Notes under the pieces: generated by a model
What the model was told of the DNA's origin: nothing
What the model saw: the letters and a program-made list of their open reading frames with translations, nothing else
The model's database searches: none
From: Gilliamella bombicola
GTDB lineage: Bacteria; Pseudomonadota; Gammaproteobacteria; Enterobacterales; Orbaceae
Assembly (NCBI RefSeq): GCF_900094945.1
Contig: NZ_FMAQ01000006.1
Location: 1 to 64,000 of the forward strand
DNA: 64,000 bases
Direction of reading: 5' to 3'
Program-made: the position numbers and the translations under genes
Shown: positions 35,752-46,024 of the stretch, one piece after another
Numbering within the stretch: the first letter of the stretch is position 1
Layout of the letters: every line of letters begins with the position of its first letter

Positions 35752-37752
35752 ATGAACAACTCAAATCATAAAATTCCAGTTGGAATTGTCGGTATTATCA
35801 GTGCTATCGGCATTGTATATGGTGATATTGGTACTTCTCCTCTCTACGTCTTAAAGTCTATTATTCATGGATTACCTGATAATCAGTGGGCTAATCCATT
35901 CTATATTTTGGGAGCAGTGTCGTGTGTGATTTGGACATTAACTATTCAAACCACTTTGAAATATGTCATCATTACATTGCGTGCAGATAACAAAGGCGAA
36001 GGAGGAATTTTATCTTTATATGCTTTAATTCGTCGGCGTTATAAATGGACATTTGTTATTGCTATTATTGGTGCGGCGGCGTTACTTGCAGATAGCGCCA
36101 TTACTCCAGCAATTACTATTATTACGGCTATTGAAGGGTTAAATGTTATTTATCCTCATATACCTATTATCCCGATCACGGTGTTTTTGATTCTTACCTT
36201 GTTTGTTATTCAGCCTTTAGGGACTGGCGCATTGGGAAGATACTTTGGTGTGAGTATGACAATTTGGTTTACCATTCTTTGTCTATTAGGGCTATATCGA
36301 TTATTACCCCATTGTGATGTTTTAGTTGCTTTTAATCCTGTTTATGCTATTAGATTTATTATTGAAGCACCAGATGCTTTAGTTATTTTGGGTGCTATTT
36401 TTATGTGTACTACGGGTGCTGAAGCGCTCTATTCTGATTTAGGACATTGTGGGCTTAAAAATATTCGTATTTCATGGGGATATGTAAAATTTTGTTTAAT
36501 TATTAATTATTTAGGTCAAGCAGCCTGGGTTATTTATAATCCTCATTTAATTAATGCTGATATCAATCCATTTTTCATGATAATGCCTGAGTGGTTTAGA
36601 TTAATTGGTATTATTATGTCAACTTGTGCTGCCTTTATTGCATGTCAGGCATTAATTAGTGGCTCATTTACTATCATTAGCGAGGCGATGTCATTAGATC
36701 TTTGGCCATATGTTCACGTTCAATATCCTACCTTAATTAAAGGACAAGTTTATATTCGTTCAATTAACTATATTTTGTGTGCACTTTGTATTGCGATGGT
36801 ACTTGGTTTTTGTTCATCAACTAATTTAGAAGCAGCTTATGGCCTAGCAATTACTTTGAGTATGTTGATGACGACAGTTTTATTGTTTTTCTATTTTATG
36901 AAGAACAATAAGCCACTTTGGTATAGTATCCCGTTAACCCTCTTTTTTATGTCGATTGAAAGTGGATTCTTTATCGCAAATATTCAAAAATTCTTTCATG
37001 GTGGTTTTGCCTCAATTCTTATAGCTGGTTTTATTTTTATTATTATGTATTCGTGGATAACCGGGAGAAATTTAAAGCGTGAACATAACTCATTTGATAA
37101 ACTAGATGATGATTATTTGGCTAAAATTATTGCTGTCAGTCATGATAAAAGTATTGAAAAAATAGCGACGCATCTATTTTATTTAACACGTGCACAAAGC
37201 GCTCATGCGGTTGAAAGTAAAATAACTTACTCACTATTTGAACGAAAACCAAAACGAGCAGATACTTATTGGTTTATATCGATCAACCGTATGGATGAGC
37301 CATATCAATTCGAATATGAAATTGAAGTGTTAGTTCCATATAAGGTTTTTCGTATTGATTTGAATATCGGTTTCAAAGTAGATATGCATGTTGAACAGTA
37401 TGCTCAACTCATTGCGACACGTACAGAACAGCAGAATTTAGTTAACTTATCTTCACGTTATTCTTCTGTTAAAGATCGTCGAGGTGATAGTTTATATGTA
37501 ATTGTTGAGCGAACATTACGTAATGTAGATATTAATTTTATTAATCGCCCAATTTTAGCTATTTACTCATTTATTAAGCGTCAATTTACTTCGGATATTG
37601 ACATGTTTGATATCGATCCCTCTACGGCATTAGTTGAGTTTGTTCCAATTGTTGTTAGTGAATATGAGAACGATAATAAAACATTAAAACAACTTATTGA
37701 GCAATCGAAAATGAGTGTTACAGGTAAGTTAGAATCGACAGATAAAGAATAA
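35752..37752 (+). CDS. kup: Low-affinity potassium transporter Kup
   Basis: 666 residues from the ATG at 35752; an in-frame TTG at 35725 is less likely. About twelve membrane helices followed by a cytoplasmic C-terminal domain from residue ~450. The N-terminal 'GIVYGDIGTSPLYVLKS' and 'RADNKGEGGILSLYALI', then 'LLADSAITPAITI', are Kup/HAK signatures. It imports K+ with protons and is constitutive in E. coli. The C-terminus is ~40 residues longer than in E. coli. The gene appears monocistronic. Confidence 0.95.
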   Translation: MNNSNHKIPVGIVGIISAIGIVYGDIGTSPLYVLKSIIHGLPDNQWANPFYILGAVSCVIWTLTIQTTLKYVIITLRADNKGEGGILSLYALIRRRYKWTFVIAIIGAAALLADSAITPAITIITAIEGLNVIYPHIPIIPITVFLILTLFVIQPLGTGALGRYFGVSMTIWFTILCLLGLYRLLPHCDVLVAFNPVYAIRFIIEAPDALVILGAIFMCTTGAEALYSDLGHCGLKNIRISWGYVKFCLIINYLGQAAWVIYNPHLINADINPFFMIMPEWFRLIGIIMSTCAAFIACQALISGSFTIISEAMSLDLWPYVHVQYPTLIKGQVYIRSINYILCALCIAMVLGFCSSTNLEAAYGLAITLSMLMTTVLLFFYFMKNNKPLWYSIPLTLFFMSIESGFFIANIQKFFHGGFASILIAGFIFIIMYSWITGRNLKREHNSFDKLDDDYLAKIIAVSHDKSIEKIATHLFYLTRAQSAHAVESKITYSLFERKPKRADTYWFISINRMDEPYQFEYEIEVLVPYKVFRIDLNIGFKVDMHVEQYAQLIATRTEQQNLVNLSSRYSSVKDRRGDSLYVIVERTLRNVDINFINRPILAIYSFIKRQFTSDIDMFDIDPSTALVEFVPIVVSEYENDNKTLKQLIEQSKMSVTGKLESTDKE

Positions 37753-37880
37753 CGCATTGATAAATTTAGGGTAGTAATCCCAAAAAATAAAAATTAGTGT
37801 ACAATAACGCAATTTAGCGGGAAACGCTCCCCTGTGTTGGTTATATTTAAAAGTATCATAACAAATAATAGGAACTAAGC

Positions 37881-38513
37881 ATGACAGGCAAATTTATTGT
37901 CATCGAAGGGCTTGAAGGTGCTGGTAAAACAACAGCTATTAACACCGTTGCACGCATTTTGAATCAACACAATATTGACGATTTGCAATTTACCCGAGAG
38001 CCGGGTGGAACACCTATTGCTGAAGCATTACGTCATATAATTAAAAATGGTTTAGACAACGAGCCTTTGACAGATAAAGCCGAATTGTTAATGCTATATG
38101 CTGCGCGTATTCAACTGATTGATAATGTTATAAAACCAGCACTTAAAGCCGGTAAGTGGGTTATTGGTGATCGTCATGATTTATCAACACAGGCTTATCA
38201 AGGCGGTGGGCGTCAGTTGGATAAAACCTTTATGGTAACATTAAAAGAACAAGTATTGGGTAACTTTAAACCTGATCTTACTTTATATTTGGATATCGAT
38301 CCTGAAATTGGTTTGATGCGTGCAAGAACGCGTGGTGAACTAGATCGCATTGAGCAACAATCATTGCCATTTTTTGAACGAGTTCGTCAATGCTATTTAG
38401 AAATTGCCAAACAAGACAGAACCATTATAACTATTGATGCTGGAAAATCAATTGACGATGTGACTAAACAAATTGAACAAATTTTAACAAAATGGCTAAC
38501 AAAACAGGTTTAA
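37881..38513 (+). CDS. tmk: Thymidylate kinase Tmk
   Basis: 210 residues. It phosphorylates dTMP to dTDP. P-loop '[12 protein letters not shown]' at residue ~7, '[14 protein letters not shown]', '[19 protein letters not shown]' (DRH motif) and the LID region '[12 protein letters not shown]'. holB follows 6 bp later, the conserved tmk-holB pair. An AGGAAC ribosome site precedes the ATG. Confidence 0.96.
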   Translation: MTGKFIVIEGLEGAGKTTAINTVARILNQHNIDDLQFTREPGGTPIAEALRHIIKNGLDNEPLTDKAELLMLYAARIQLIDNVIKPALKAGKWVIGDRHDLSTQAYQGGGRQLDKTFMVTLKEQVLGNFKPDLTLYLDIDPEIGLMRARTRGELDRIEQQSLPFFERVRQCYLEIAKQDRTIITIDAGKSIDDVTKQIEQILTKWLTKQV

Positions 38514-38519
38514 TATTCA

Positions 38520-39503
38520 ATGATTTTAAATGACTATCCTTGGCTTTCGTTACCTTATCAGCAATTAGCATCAGGAATTATACATAAGCGTGCTCATCAT
38601 GCTTTGCTAATTAATTATGTTCAAGGTAGTGGTGAAGACGAATTTGTTTCAAAACTTGCAAGCCGTTTATTATGCCAAAATTCACAGCAATTAGAACCGT
38701 GCTTAAAATGTCATAGTTGCCAATTGTTTTTGTCTCACCATCATCCCGATTATTATGTAATAACCAATGAACAAGGTAAGCGGTCAATAGGTATTGATCA
38801 AATCCGTAATATATCCAGCAAAGTTTACGAAAAATCCCAACAAGGCGGTAATAAAGTCCTTTGGATAAAACATGCCGCTTTAATGACCGAAGCTGCCGCC
38901 AATGCACTACTTAAAACGTTAGAAGAGCCACCCCAAAATACGTATTTTATTTTAAGTGACGATCATAACAGCCACTTATTACCAACGATCCATAGCCGAT
39001 GTTTTTCTTATTTTTTGTCTGTTCCTAAATTGGAACAATCTATTGAATGGTTAAAAAAACAATACAGCCAACAATACAGCGATAATGAACTTGCCTCGGC
39101 ATTATTATTGAGCGAAAATGCGCCACTAAAAGCAGCTACACTATTAATGCCAGAAAAGTGGCAACAACGAAAAGAGTTTTGCAACCATTTATTAGAAGTT
39201 GTACCGCAAAATAATTATTGGCAGTTGGCTAAAATCTTTGATAACGAAGATTTTAGTGAACGTATTATTTGGTTTTGTGCATTATTAAGTGATGCGCTTA
39301 AAGCGAAGCAAAAAGTTGGGCGTTTTATTGTTAATCGTGATCAAGTGCCATTAGTCCGATTACTCGCAACTAATAGTAATGAGAAGCTTTCTGAGCTTTA
39401 TAATTTATGGTTGCAAGCAAGAAACCAATTGTTAACAATTACTGGATTGAATAAAGAACTTATTATTTGTAATGTTCTTGCTCAATCCGAATTAGTTGAT
39501 TAA
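38520..39503 (+). CDS. holB: DNA polymerase III subunit delta' HolB
   Basis: 327 residues. Clamp-loader subunit delta', an AAA+ fold without an active P-loop. Features: 'YPWLSLPYQQL' start, a four-Cys zinc module ('LLCQNS...CLKCHSC', residues ~50-68), 'KVLWIKHAALMTEAAANALLKTLEEPP' and the 'TIHSRC' SRC arginine-finger motif. It is cotranscribed with tmk, as in E. coli (where yceG, tmk, holB and ycfH cluster). The downstream partner ycfH is missing. Confidence 0.93.
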   Translation: MILNDYPWLSLPYQQLASGIIHKRAHHALLINYVQGSGEDEFVSKLASRLLCQNSQQLEPCLKCHSCQLFLSHHHPDYYVITNEQGKRSIGIDQIRNISSKVYEKSQQGGNKVLWIKHAALMTEAAANALLKTLEEPPQNTYFILSDDHNSHLLPTIHSRCFSYFLSVPKLEQSIEWLKKQYSQQYSDNELASALLLSENAPLKAATLLMPEKWQQRKEFCNHLLEVVPQNNYWQLAKIFDNEDFSERIIWFCALLSDALKAKQKVGRFIVNRDQVPLVRLLATNSNEKLSELYNLWLQARNQLLTITGLNKELIICNVLAQSELVD

Positions 39504-39571
39504 GCAAAAATTAAGTGATATAAGGAGTGTTTTTATTTTCAGGCGTACGTTTTAAGTAAAAAAGGGTGACC

Positions 39572-40972
39572 GTGAGTTATTTATCTATTGAATTTGGTTT
39601 GCTTTTTATCGCTTTTTTTGCCCTGTATTGGGGGTGCCGTTTATCGCCTAAAATCCAAAATGGACTGCTTTTAGTATCAAGTTACCTTATTGTTGGTAGT
39701 TATAGCTGGCAATTTGCGCTTATCCTTTTTATTTATACTTGTGTGATTTATTTGTTTTCGTTGTTGATTGCGGCATCGAAATGTCATGCAAAACGATGGC
39801 TTGTTTTAGGATTATGCGTATCAATTATTAACCTTGCGTTATTTAAATATTTTGATTTTTTTCGTTATGAGCTGCAATATCTGTTTAATTTATTAAATTT
39901 TCCTATTTTATTGCCCGCTATCACTTTATTAATCCCTATTGGCATCTCATTTTATACTTTCCATTCTGTAAGTTATTTAGTTTCGGTAAAGAAGAAAGAG
40001 TTCCCGGTTGCTAAATTTTGGGATTTTGCTTTATTTTTGTCGTTTTTCCCGAGTATTATTGCAGGTCCGATTAACCGTGCTAAAGACTTTTTACCACAAA
40101 TCAATGTTGCCCAACCTCGCGAAATTTTGGAGCCTTTTCGTGCATTTACATTGCTTATTTTTGCTGTTATTAAGGTTTACTGTGTAGGTGGTTTAATTAG
40201 CGAACATTGGGTTAAACCAATTTTTGCTAATCCATTAGAATTTAGTGTGATTGATTTGCTTGTTGGGCTTTATGGTTATGCAATGCAAATTTATTTGAAT
40301 TTTTCTGGCTATACTGATTTAGTTACAGGTATTGCTTTATTGCTAGGGTTTCGTTTGCCAATTAATTTCAATTTGCCATATTTAGCGTTGAATTTAAGAG
40401 ATTTTTGGGGGCGCTGGCATATTAGCTTATCACGTTGGATTCGTGACTATATTTATATTCCTCTTGGTGGAAATCGTCGAGGGCTTGTTCAAACGCAAAT
40501 TAATGTCATGCTTGCCATGTTATTATCTGGATTATGGCATGGTGCAGGTATTAATTTTATTATTTGGGGTGCATTTCATGGTATTGGTATCGTGGTACTT
40601 AATATCGGCGACCGTTATTTAGGTAAAGATTGGATAACACGACGTTCGCCAACGGTGGCACGATTGCTAACATGGCATTATGTTTGTTTTACATGGCTCT
40701 TTTTTTATTGCGAAAGTTTGCCTGATGCCTTGGAATATTTAACCGCATTAGTGCATAACTTTTCAATACAACCTCTTTATGCAGGGGATTTTCTCGTTAT
40801 TTGTTTTATCTATTTTTCCTATCCAATGTGTAAAAATTTCACTCAATGGTTTATTATACAACTAACCAGAATACCTCACATTTTTTTGCCTTTTGTTTTT
40901 ATCTGTATTTTATGGATGGTTATTTATATTGCACCATCAGGTATGCCAAACTTTATTTACGCTAATTTTTAA
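39572..40972 (+). CDS. MBOAT-family O-acyltransferase (PatA/AlgI-like)
   Basis: ~466 residues from the GTG at 39572, which has AAAGGG five bases upstream; a GTG two codons earlier is also in frame. Multi-pass inner-membrane protein with the MBOAT core: 'GPINRAKDFLPQI', 'NFSGYTDLVTGIALLLGF', 'NLRDFWGRWHISLSRWIRDYIYIPLGGNRRG' and the catalytic-His segment 'LSGLWHGAGINFIIWGAFHG'. Relatives move acetyl groups across the membrane for peptidoglycan (PatA), alginate (AlgI) or cellulose acetylation. The next two genes encode SGNH-fold proteins, matching the PatA-PatB or AlgI-AlgJ/X logic. The acceptor polymer is not identifiable. Confidence 0.88.
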   Translation: MSYLSIEFGLLFIAFFALYWGCRLSPKIQNGLLLVSSYLIVGSYSWQFALILFIYTCVIYLFSLLIAASKCHAKRWLVLGLCVSIINLALFKYFDFFRYELQYLFNLLNFPILLPAITLLIPIGISFYTFHSVSYLVSVKKKEFPVAKFWDFALFLSFFPSIIAGPINRAKDFLPQINVAQPREILEPFRAFTLLIFAVIKVYCVGGLISEHWVKPIFANPLEFSVIDLLVGLYGYAMQIYLNFSGYTDLVTGIALLLGFRLPINFNLPYLALNLRDFWGRWHISLSRWIRDYIYIPLGGNRRGLVQTQINVMLAMLLSGLWHGAGINFIIWGAFHGIGIVVLNIGDRYLGKDWITRRSPTVARLLTWHYVCFTWLFFYCESLPDALEYLTALVHNFSIQPLYAGDFLVICFIYFSYPMCKNFTQWFIIQLTRIPHIFLPFVFICILWMVIYIAPSGMPNFIYANF

Positions 40973-40974
40973 TT

Positions 40975-42273
40975 ATGATGATATATAAAAAATCGTTTTC
41001 AAAAAATAACAAAAAAACAAAATCGAATTTGAAAAGACAACGTCATAAATCGCGGAATAAAATTACGCTTAAAAAAGAACCTCAAAAAAATAAAAAGACA
41101 AGTCCTCATTCAGCCCTTGTTATTAAACATTTATCTATCTGTTATATATGGATAACCTTGTTTATTACTGCAATAGCACTAATGGCGCTTTATTACAAAT
41201 CTATATTGATTTATTGCCAGCAAGCATATCATATTCATTTATTTGATAGTAATACGTTTTTCGTACAAGAAACATCCACTCAAGTGCTTGAAAAAAGTAA
41301 CAATGATGAGTTAAATTTTCAACAAGTTGATGCTGTGTTGCCTATCATTGAAAATGAAGGATCAAACTTAAACGCTCCTCAGTTTCAAAATGTACAACAA
41401 CGTAATGAAATTGAAGCGATACGAAAAGTAAACCCAGAAACAGAAATAAACTTAAAAAGTGAACAACAAGACAGTATTGCAAATGGTAAATTAGACACAA
41501 ATTTAAAAACACATTTAGACATCATTGAGCAAAACAAACCTACTCCTGAGCTTGTATTACGAGGTGAACCTAAAACTATGCAAGTAGATATTGAGTTACC
41601 TCATGAACCACTACCTATTGTATTAACGAGTAACGATAAAGTATTTTTTGCCGGTGATTCTTTAATGCAAGGCGTTGCACCATATGTTAAAAAAATGCTG
41701 TTTAAGCAGTATAAAATAGAAAGCCTTAATTTGAGCAAACAAAGCACTGGACTTGCTTATCCAGGTGCTTTTGATTGGTCAAAAACAATTAATGACAATC
41801 TAATTGCTGATCCTTCTATTAAATTACTTATTGTTTTTCTTGGTGCTAATGACCCTTGGGATTTTCCTGTTAAAGGGTATGCAAAATATGCTAAATTCAA
41901 ATCTGAATTGTGGGAAGAGCAGTACCGTTTGCGTATTGAATCTATCTTAAATAGTGCTATAGAACATAATGTTCAAGTGCTTTGGCTTGCCGCCCCCTGT
42001 ATGCGCAAAGCAAAATTAAACGAGGGTATGGTTTACTTAAATAACTTATATAAGTCTGAAATAGAAAAAGTTCAACAACACTTTTTAACAACAAATGAAT
42101 TATTAGGTTGTACGTACGAAAAATTCAGTGATTTTATCGAAACCGGTAAAACAAAAATTAAAGTAAGGGTTGATGATGGGATTCATTTTACTCCAACAGG
42201 CCAAAAAATTCTGGCAAAAACCATTATGGAAAAAATAATTTATAAAGAATTAGAGGATCCCCATAGTGATTAA
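40975..42273 (+). CDS. Membrane-anchored SGNH/DUF459-type acyl esterase-transferase
   Basis: 432 residues: a strongly basic N-terminus (~residues 1-45, Lys/Arg-rich), one membrane helix (~55-78, 'ICYIWITLFITAIALMALYY'), a Gln/Asn/Glu-rich linker, then an SGNH domain from ~220. SGNH blocks are 'FFAGDSLMQGV' (Ser nucleophile), 'LLIVFLGANDPWDF' (Gly/Asn) and 'VDDGIHFTPTGQ' (Asp-His). I recall this as DUF459. The topology places the catalytic domain in the periplasm, where it would accept acyl groups delivered by the MBOAT protein encoded 2 bp upstream. Its 3' end overlaps the next gene by 8 bp. Confidence 0.8.
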   Translation: MMIYKKSFSKNNKKTKSNLKRQRHKSRNKITLKKEPQKNKKTSPHSALVIKHLSICYIWITLFITAIALMALYYKSILIYCQQAYHIHLFDSNTFFVQETSTQVLEKSNNDELNFQQVDAVLPIIENEGSNLNAPQFQNVQQRNEIEAIRKVNPETEINLKSEQQDSIANGKLDTNLKTHLDIIEQNKPTPELVLRGEPKTMQVDIELPHEPLPIVLTSNDKVFFAGDSLMQGVAPYVKKMLFKQYKIESLNLSKQSTGLAYPGAFDWSKTINDNLIADPSIKLLIVFLGANDPWDFPVKGYAKYAKFKSELWEEQYRLRIESILNSAIEHNVQVLWLAAPCMRKAKLNEGMVYLNNLYKSEIEKVQQHFLTTNELLGCTYEKFSDFIETGKTKIKVRVDDGIHFTPTGQKILAKTIMEKIIYKELEDPHSD

Positions 42274-43441
42274 ATTTTTAAAATATATTACAGCAGTAAT
42301 TGCAATAACTATTACTGTTGGATGTAGTATTGCTGAAAGCAAAACTTCTAGCGTATCTGCTATCGTTGATTTTGGTGATCCTAATGCTAAACAATTTGCC
42401 AAACGTTTAAAATTGTTAGCGAATAACAAAAAAGCTAATCAAGTGGTTAATATTACTCAATTTGGTGATTCGCATTCAGCAGCCGACTTTTTTACGGGTG
42501 AATTTAGAGCATTAATGCAACAAAAGTATGGTAACGCAGGTATTGGTTGGATAACGCCTGTTGCTATAAAAGGGCAAAACCATACTGCAGTGACATGGAA
42601 ATCTAATAGTTGGGAGGTATTAAGTAGCCGCACGTTAAGTAATTTAGATTTTCCTATGGGTGGTTTTATAGCTAAGCCTAATAAAGATTCATCTACTATC
42701 CAAATTGTACCTCGCGAATTAAATAACCAAACTTGGCAAGTTAGGCTAACCTTTAAGACGCTTAAAAACAATTCAAACTTACTAACACTTTATGATGCAA
42801 ATAATAATAAACTTAGTTCAAGTTATATGCCTAAACCAAATATTTGGCAAACTACAACAGTTGTATCTAATTTACCTTTAGTTATAAAGGCTCAAAAAGA
42901 TATTGAACTTGGTGGAATTTGGTTAACTCACAATCAACAATCTGGGGTTATTGTTTCATCGATTGCTACTAATGGTGCTAAGCAAACAATTTGGCAAAAG
43001 TGGGGGCAAAATTGGTTTAAAGAGCTGGGTGTATCAAAAAGTGATTTAGTTATTCTTGAATACGGGACAAATGAAAGCTTTGATGAAACACTAGATGTGA
43101 ATCAATATCGAAAGAATTTAGTGAATAATATTAGGCTGATTCGTAAAACATTACCTAATGCGGCAATATTAATAATGACACCACCAGACACAATGGCGAA
43201 TGAAACAGATATGCCTCAGTCTTTTATTAAAATAATAAATATTCAAAAGCAAGTTGCCAAATCTGAAAAAACCTTACTTTGGGACTGGCAAGTGGCGATG
43301 GGCGGTAAGTTTGTCATTAAACAGTGGCGTCAACGAGGACTAGCTCGTCCAGATCTCGTACATCAGACCCTACAAGGCTATAAAGAAAGTGCTCGCATTT
43401 TTTATGCAGATTTAAATGAATTTATTAGAAAAAACAGCTAA
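42266..43441 (+). CDS. Periplasmic SGNH/GDSL hydrolase-family protein
   Basis: 391 residues, GTG start with AGAGGA upstream. The N-terminus (~1-25) is a signal peptide ending 'ITVGC', so probably a lipoprotein at Cys20. The SGNH blocks are 'ITQFGDSHSAADFF' near residue 65 (GDSHS nucleophile), 'LEYGTNESFD' near 267 and 'RPDLVHQTLQGY' near 360 (Asp-x-x-His). The central ~150 residues are a beta-rich insert as in PatB/AlgX-like proteins. It is translationally coupled to the DUF459-type gene, giving a three-gene O-acylation cassette. Esterase or transferase direction cannot be told from sequence. Confidence 0.78.
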   Translation: MIKFLKYITAVIAITITVGCSIAESKTSSVSAIVDFGDPNAKQFAKRLKLLANNKKANQVVNITQFGDSHSAADFFTGEFRALMQQKYGNAGIGWITPVAIKGQNHTAVTWKSNSWEVLSSRTLSNLDFPMGGFIAKPNKDSSTIQIVPRELNNQTWQVRLTFKTLKNNSNLLTLYDANNNKLSSSYMPKPNIWQTTTVVSNLPLVIKAQKDIELGGIWLTHNQQSGVIVSSIATNGAKQTIWQKWGQNWFKELGVSKSDLVILEYGTNESFDETLDVNQYRKNLVNNIRLIRKTLPNAAILIMTPPDTMANETDMPQSFIKIINIQKQVAKSEKTLLWDWQVAMGGKFVIKQWRQRGLARPDLVHQTLQGYKESARIFYADLNEFIRKNS

Positions 43442-43469
43442 ATTTTTTATTAAAAGGAATAAATGAGTT

Positions 43470-44189
43470 ATGTTATCACCAATTATCGTTGCAGTTGATT
43501 TTGCGGACGTTAAATCAGCATGGAATTTTATTGATCGAGTGGATCCTAACGATTGCCGTCTTAAGATCGGTAAAGAGCTTTTTACACATGCCGGACCTGA
43601 TTTTATCAAGCAGATTATGAAAAAAGGGTTTGATGTTTTTTTAGATCTTAAATTTCATGATATTCCAAATACTGTTGCAAAAGCAATTGTAGTAACTGCC
43701 GATCTTGGTGTTTGGATGACTAATGTACATGCTAGTGGTGGTTCGCGTATGATGAGTGCTGCTAAAGATGCGCTTTATTCATATGGTAAAGATGCGCCAA
43801 TTTTGATTGCTGTGACAGTATTAACCAGTATGGAATCAACAGATCTTCAAGAAATTGGCATCAATGTATCGCCTTTAGAGCAAGCGACTCGATTAGCAAT
43901 ACTTGCTAAAAACTGTGGGCTTGATGGCGTGGTATGTTCAGCAAAAGAAGTACAAAGTTTTAGAACACGTTTGGGGGCTGATTTTAAATTGGTAACACCA
44001 GGTATTAGACCTGCAGGTACTAATCCAGATGATCAACGTCGTATTATGACACCTCAACGAGCTCAAGCGGCAGGTTCTGATTATTTAGTTATTGGACGCC
44101 CAATTACCCAAGCAGAAGATCCAGCCAAAGCGCTACAAACAATTTTAGCAACACTTGATGCAAGTAAGAGTGAGTCACATTATGTCTAG
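43470..44189 (+). CDS. pyrF: Orotidine-5'-phosphate decarboxylase PyrF
   Basis: 239 residues. Last step of UMP synthesis. Catalytic '[11 protein letters not shown]' (Asp-Lys-x-x-Asp array), N-terminal 'IVAVDFAD', 'LVTPGIRP' and '[11 protein letters not shown]' are intact. yciH follows immediately, the E. coli pyrF-yciH arrangement. ATG at 43470; an earlier ATGAGT at 43463 is out of frame. Confidence 0.96.
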   Translation: MLSPIIVAVDFADVKSAWNFIDRVDPNDCRLKIGKELFTHAGPDFIKQIMKKGFDVFLDLKFHDIPNTVAKAIVVTADLGVWMTNVHASGGSRMMSAAKDALYSYGKDAPILIAVTVLTSMESTDLQEIGINVSPLEQATRLAILAKNCGLDGVVCSAKEVQSFRTRLGADFKLVTPGIRPAGTNPDDQRRIMTPQRAQAAGSDYLVIGRPITQAEDPAKALQTILATLDASKSESHYV

Positions 44190-44502
44190 TAATCAACTTG
44201 TATATTCAACCGATAAAGGTCGAATTAAACCTGCTGAAACTGTCATCTCTCGTCCTAAAGGGGATGGCATTATTCGAATTCAACGACAAACATCAGGCCG
44301 TAAAGGAAAAGGTGTTTGTGTTATTACTGGGTTTGATATCGATGATGCTCAATTAATACAGTTAGCTGCAGAATTAAAAAAACGTTGTGGTTGCGGTGGT
44401 TCAATTAAAGATGGCATTATTGAAATTCAAGGTGATAAACGTGATTTATTAAAGTCATTGCTGGAAGATAAAGGATTTAAAGTTAAATTAGCAGGAGGGT
44501 GA
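44182..44502 (+). CDS. yciH: SUI1/eIF1-like protein YciH
   Basis: 106 residues from the ATG at 44182 ([16 protein letters not shown]), overlapping the pyrF stop by 8 bp; an upstream in-frame ATG at 44155 would overlap pyrF by 35 bp and is unlikely. The SUI1 core '[11 protein letters not shown]', '[21 protein letters not shown]' and '[14 protein letters not shown]' is complete. Homologues bind the small ribosomal subunit and influence start selection; in E. coli it is non-essential. Confidence 0.94.
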   Translation: MSSNQLVYSTDKGRIKPAETVISRPKGDGIIRIQRQTSGRKGKGVCVITGFDIDDAQLIQLAAELKKRCGCGGSIKDGIIEIQGDKRDLLKSLLEDKGFKVKLAGG

Positions 44503-44512
44503 TTTATCACTA

Positions 44513-44544
44513 AAATAGCGTCAATAATAAAAAAGACGCTATTT
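44513..44544. terminator. Stem-loop between convergent yciH and yeeX
   Basis: AAATAGCGTC and GACGCTATTT form a perfect 10-bp stem. The 12-base loop is A-rich on the plus strand. It serves either or both convergent genes; the T-run is in the loop rather than after the stem. Confidence 0.55.
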
Positions 44545-44557
44545 ATAAAATAGTATT

Positions 44558-44878
44558 TTAGTTAGAGCGATAACTACGCATTTTTTTGCTAATTTCGCGA
44601 CGTTCTTTCGAAATTTCAGCATTTTTAATAATATAATCATCAACACGATCATCATAATCGCTTTTCATATTAGCAATAATCGCTTGAAGTTCTTCATAAG
44701 TCATATCGGGCTTAATATATTCACTTAAGTTTTCAAGTAGTAACACGCGTTTTTGGTTGTCACGAATCTTTTTTTCGTTATCCGAAATTTCGCGTTTTAA
44801 TTTATTTAAACGACGCGATAAACGAATGTATTCTAGTACGTCTTGAAACGATGGTGCAGTTGATTTTTCCTTGTCCAT
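44558..44878 (-). CDS. yeeX: DUF496 coiled-coil protein YeeX
   Basis: 106 residues, close to E. coli YeeX throughout: '[18 protein letters not shown]', '[22 protein letters not shown]', '[26 protein letters not shown]'. It is nearly all charged alpha-helix and coiled coil. The role is uncharacterised as far as I recall; such conservation across families suggests a core cytoplasmic function. Confidence 0.93.
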   Translation of the reverse strand: MDKEKSTAPSFQDVLEYIRLSRRLNKLKREISDNEKKIRDNQKRVLLLENLSEYIKPDMTYEELQAIIANMKSDYDDRVDDYIIKNAEISKERREISKKMRSYRSN

Positions 44879-45133
44879 CTATAACCCCTTATTTCAAAAA
44901 ATGGAAAATAAATTTTTACCAATTATATACCAATAATTTTTTAAGGTCATATTAATTATATTTTAAAACGTAAATGATATTTTTAGTATTAACTGTTCTA
45001 TTTTTATGCCATGTTTTCTCACAAAATTTATTTACAAAATAAGATAAAAATAAAAACAACTATTAAGAATTAGAATAAAGTATTGTACAATAGCCCCCAA
45101 ATTTATAAAGAGTGCCAGAATGCGAGAATCATA

Positions 45134-46024
45134 ATGAGCTGGATTGAAAAAATTCTTAGTAAAAATAATATATCGTCAGATCATAAAAAGGCGAATATTC
45201 CCGGTGGGGTTTGGACAAAATGTAGCAACTGTGAACAAGTTATTTATCAGGCTGAACTTGATCTTAACTTAGAAGTCTGCCCAAAATGCGACCATCATAT
45301 GCATATTCCTGCCCGTGTGCGTTTGTACCGTTTTTTAGACGAAGGTTCAGATGTCGAAATTGGCTCCGATCTTCTGCCTAAAGATATCTTAAAATTTAAA
45401 GATACTAAAAAGTATAAAGATCGCTTAACAGCTGCACAAAAAGAGACCCATGAAAAAGAAGCAATGGTTGTAATGAAAGGCACATTGTTTGGTATTCCTG
45501 TCGTTGTCGCTTGTTTTGAATTTGCGTTCATTGGTGGGTCAATGTCTTCTGTTGTTGGTGCATTATTTACGCGTGCTGCTGAACAAGCCATTGCAGATAA
45601 GTGTCCGTTAATTTGTTTTTCAACAAGTGGCGGTGCGCGAATGCAAGAAGCGCTATTTTCGTTAATGCAAATGGCAAAAACCAGCGCTATTCTTGCTAAA
45701 ATGCAAGATGAAGGTTTGCCTTATATTTCAGTAATGACCGATCCTACCATGGGTGGCGTATCAGCAAGTTTAGCAATGCTAGGTGATATCAATATTGCTG
45801 AACCTAAAGCGTTAATTGGTTTTGCAGGGCCTCGAGTGATTCAACAAACTGTGCGTGAAACATTACCAGAAGGATTTCAGCGCAGTGAGTTTTTACTTGA
45901 AAAAGGCGCAATTGATATGATCATTCATCGCAAAGATATGCGACCTAAAATTGCCAGTTTAATAGCAAAATTAATGAAACTAACCGATCCGTTTAATGAT
46001 GTTATCTTTAACGAGACAGTTTAA
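45134..46024 (+). CDS. accD: Acetyl-CoA carboxylase carboxyltransferase subunit beta AccD
   Basis: 296 residues from the ATG at 45134 ([10 protein letters not shown]), the conserved AccD start; the frame is open upstream to 45083 but without family similarity. Zinc finger CSNC...CPKC at residues ~27-50, then the crotonase-fold carboxyltransferase domain ('[15 protein letters not shown]', '[22 protein letters not shown]', '[17 protein letters not shown]', '[11 protein letters not shown]'). It forms ACC with AccA, B and C for malonyl-CoA synthesis. First gene of accD-folC-dedD-cvpA-purF. Confidence 0.96.
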   Translation: MSWIEKILSKNNISSDHKKANIPGGVWTKCSNCEQVIYQAELDLNLEVCPKCDHHMHIPARVRLYRFLDEGSDVEIGSDLLPKDILKFKDTKKYKDRLTAAQKETHEKEAMVVMKGTLFGIPVVVACFEFAFIGGSMSSVVGALFTRAAEQAIADKCPLICFSTSGGARMQEALFSLMQMAKTSAILAKMQDEGLPYISVMTDPTMGGVSASLAMLGDINIAEPKALIGFAGPRVIQQTVRETLPEGFQRSEFLLEKGAIDMIIHRKDMRPKIASLIAKLMKLTDPFNDVIFNETV

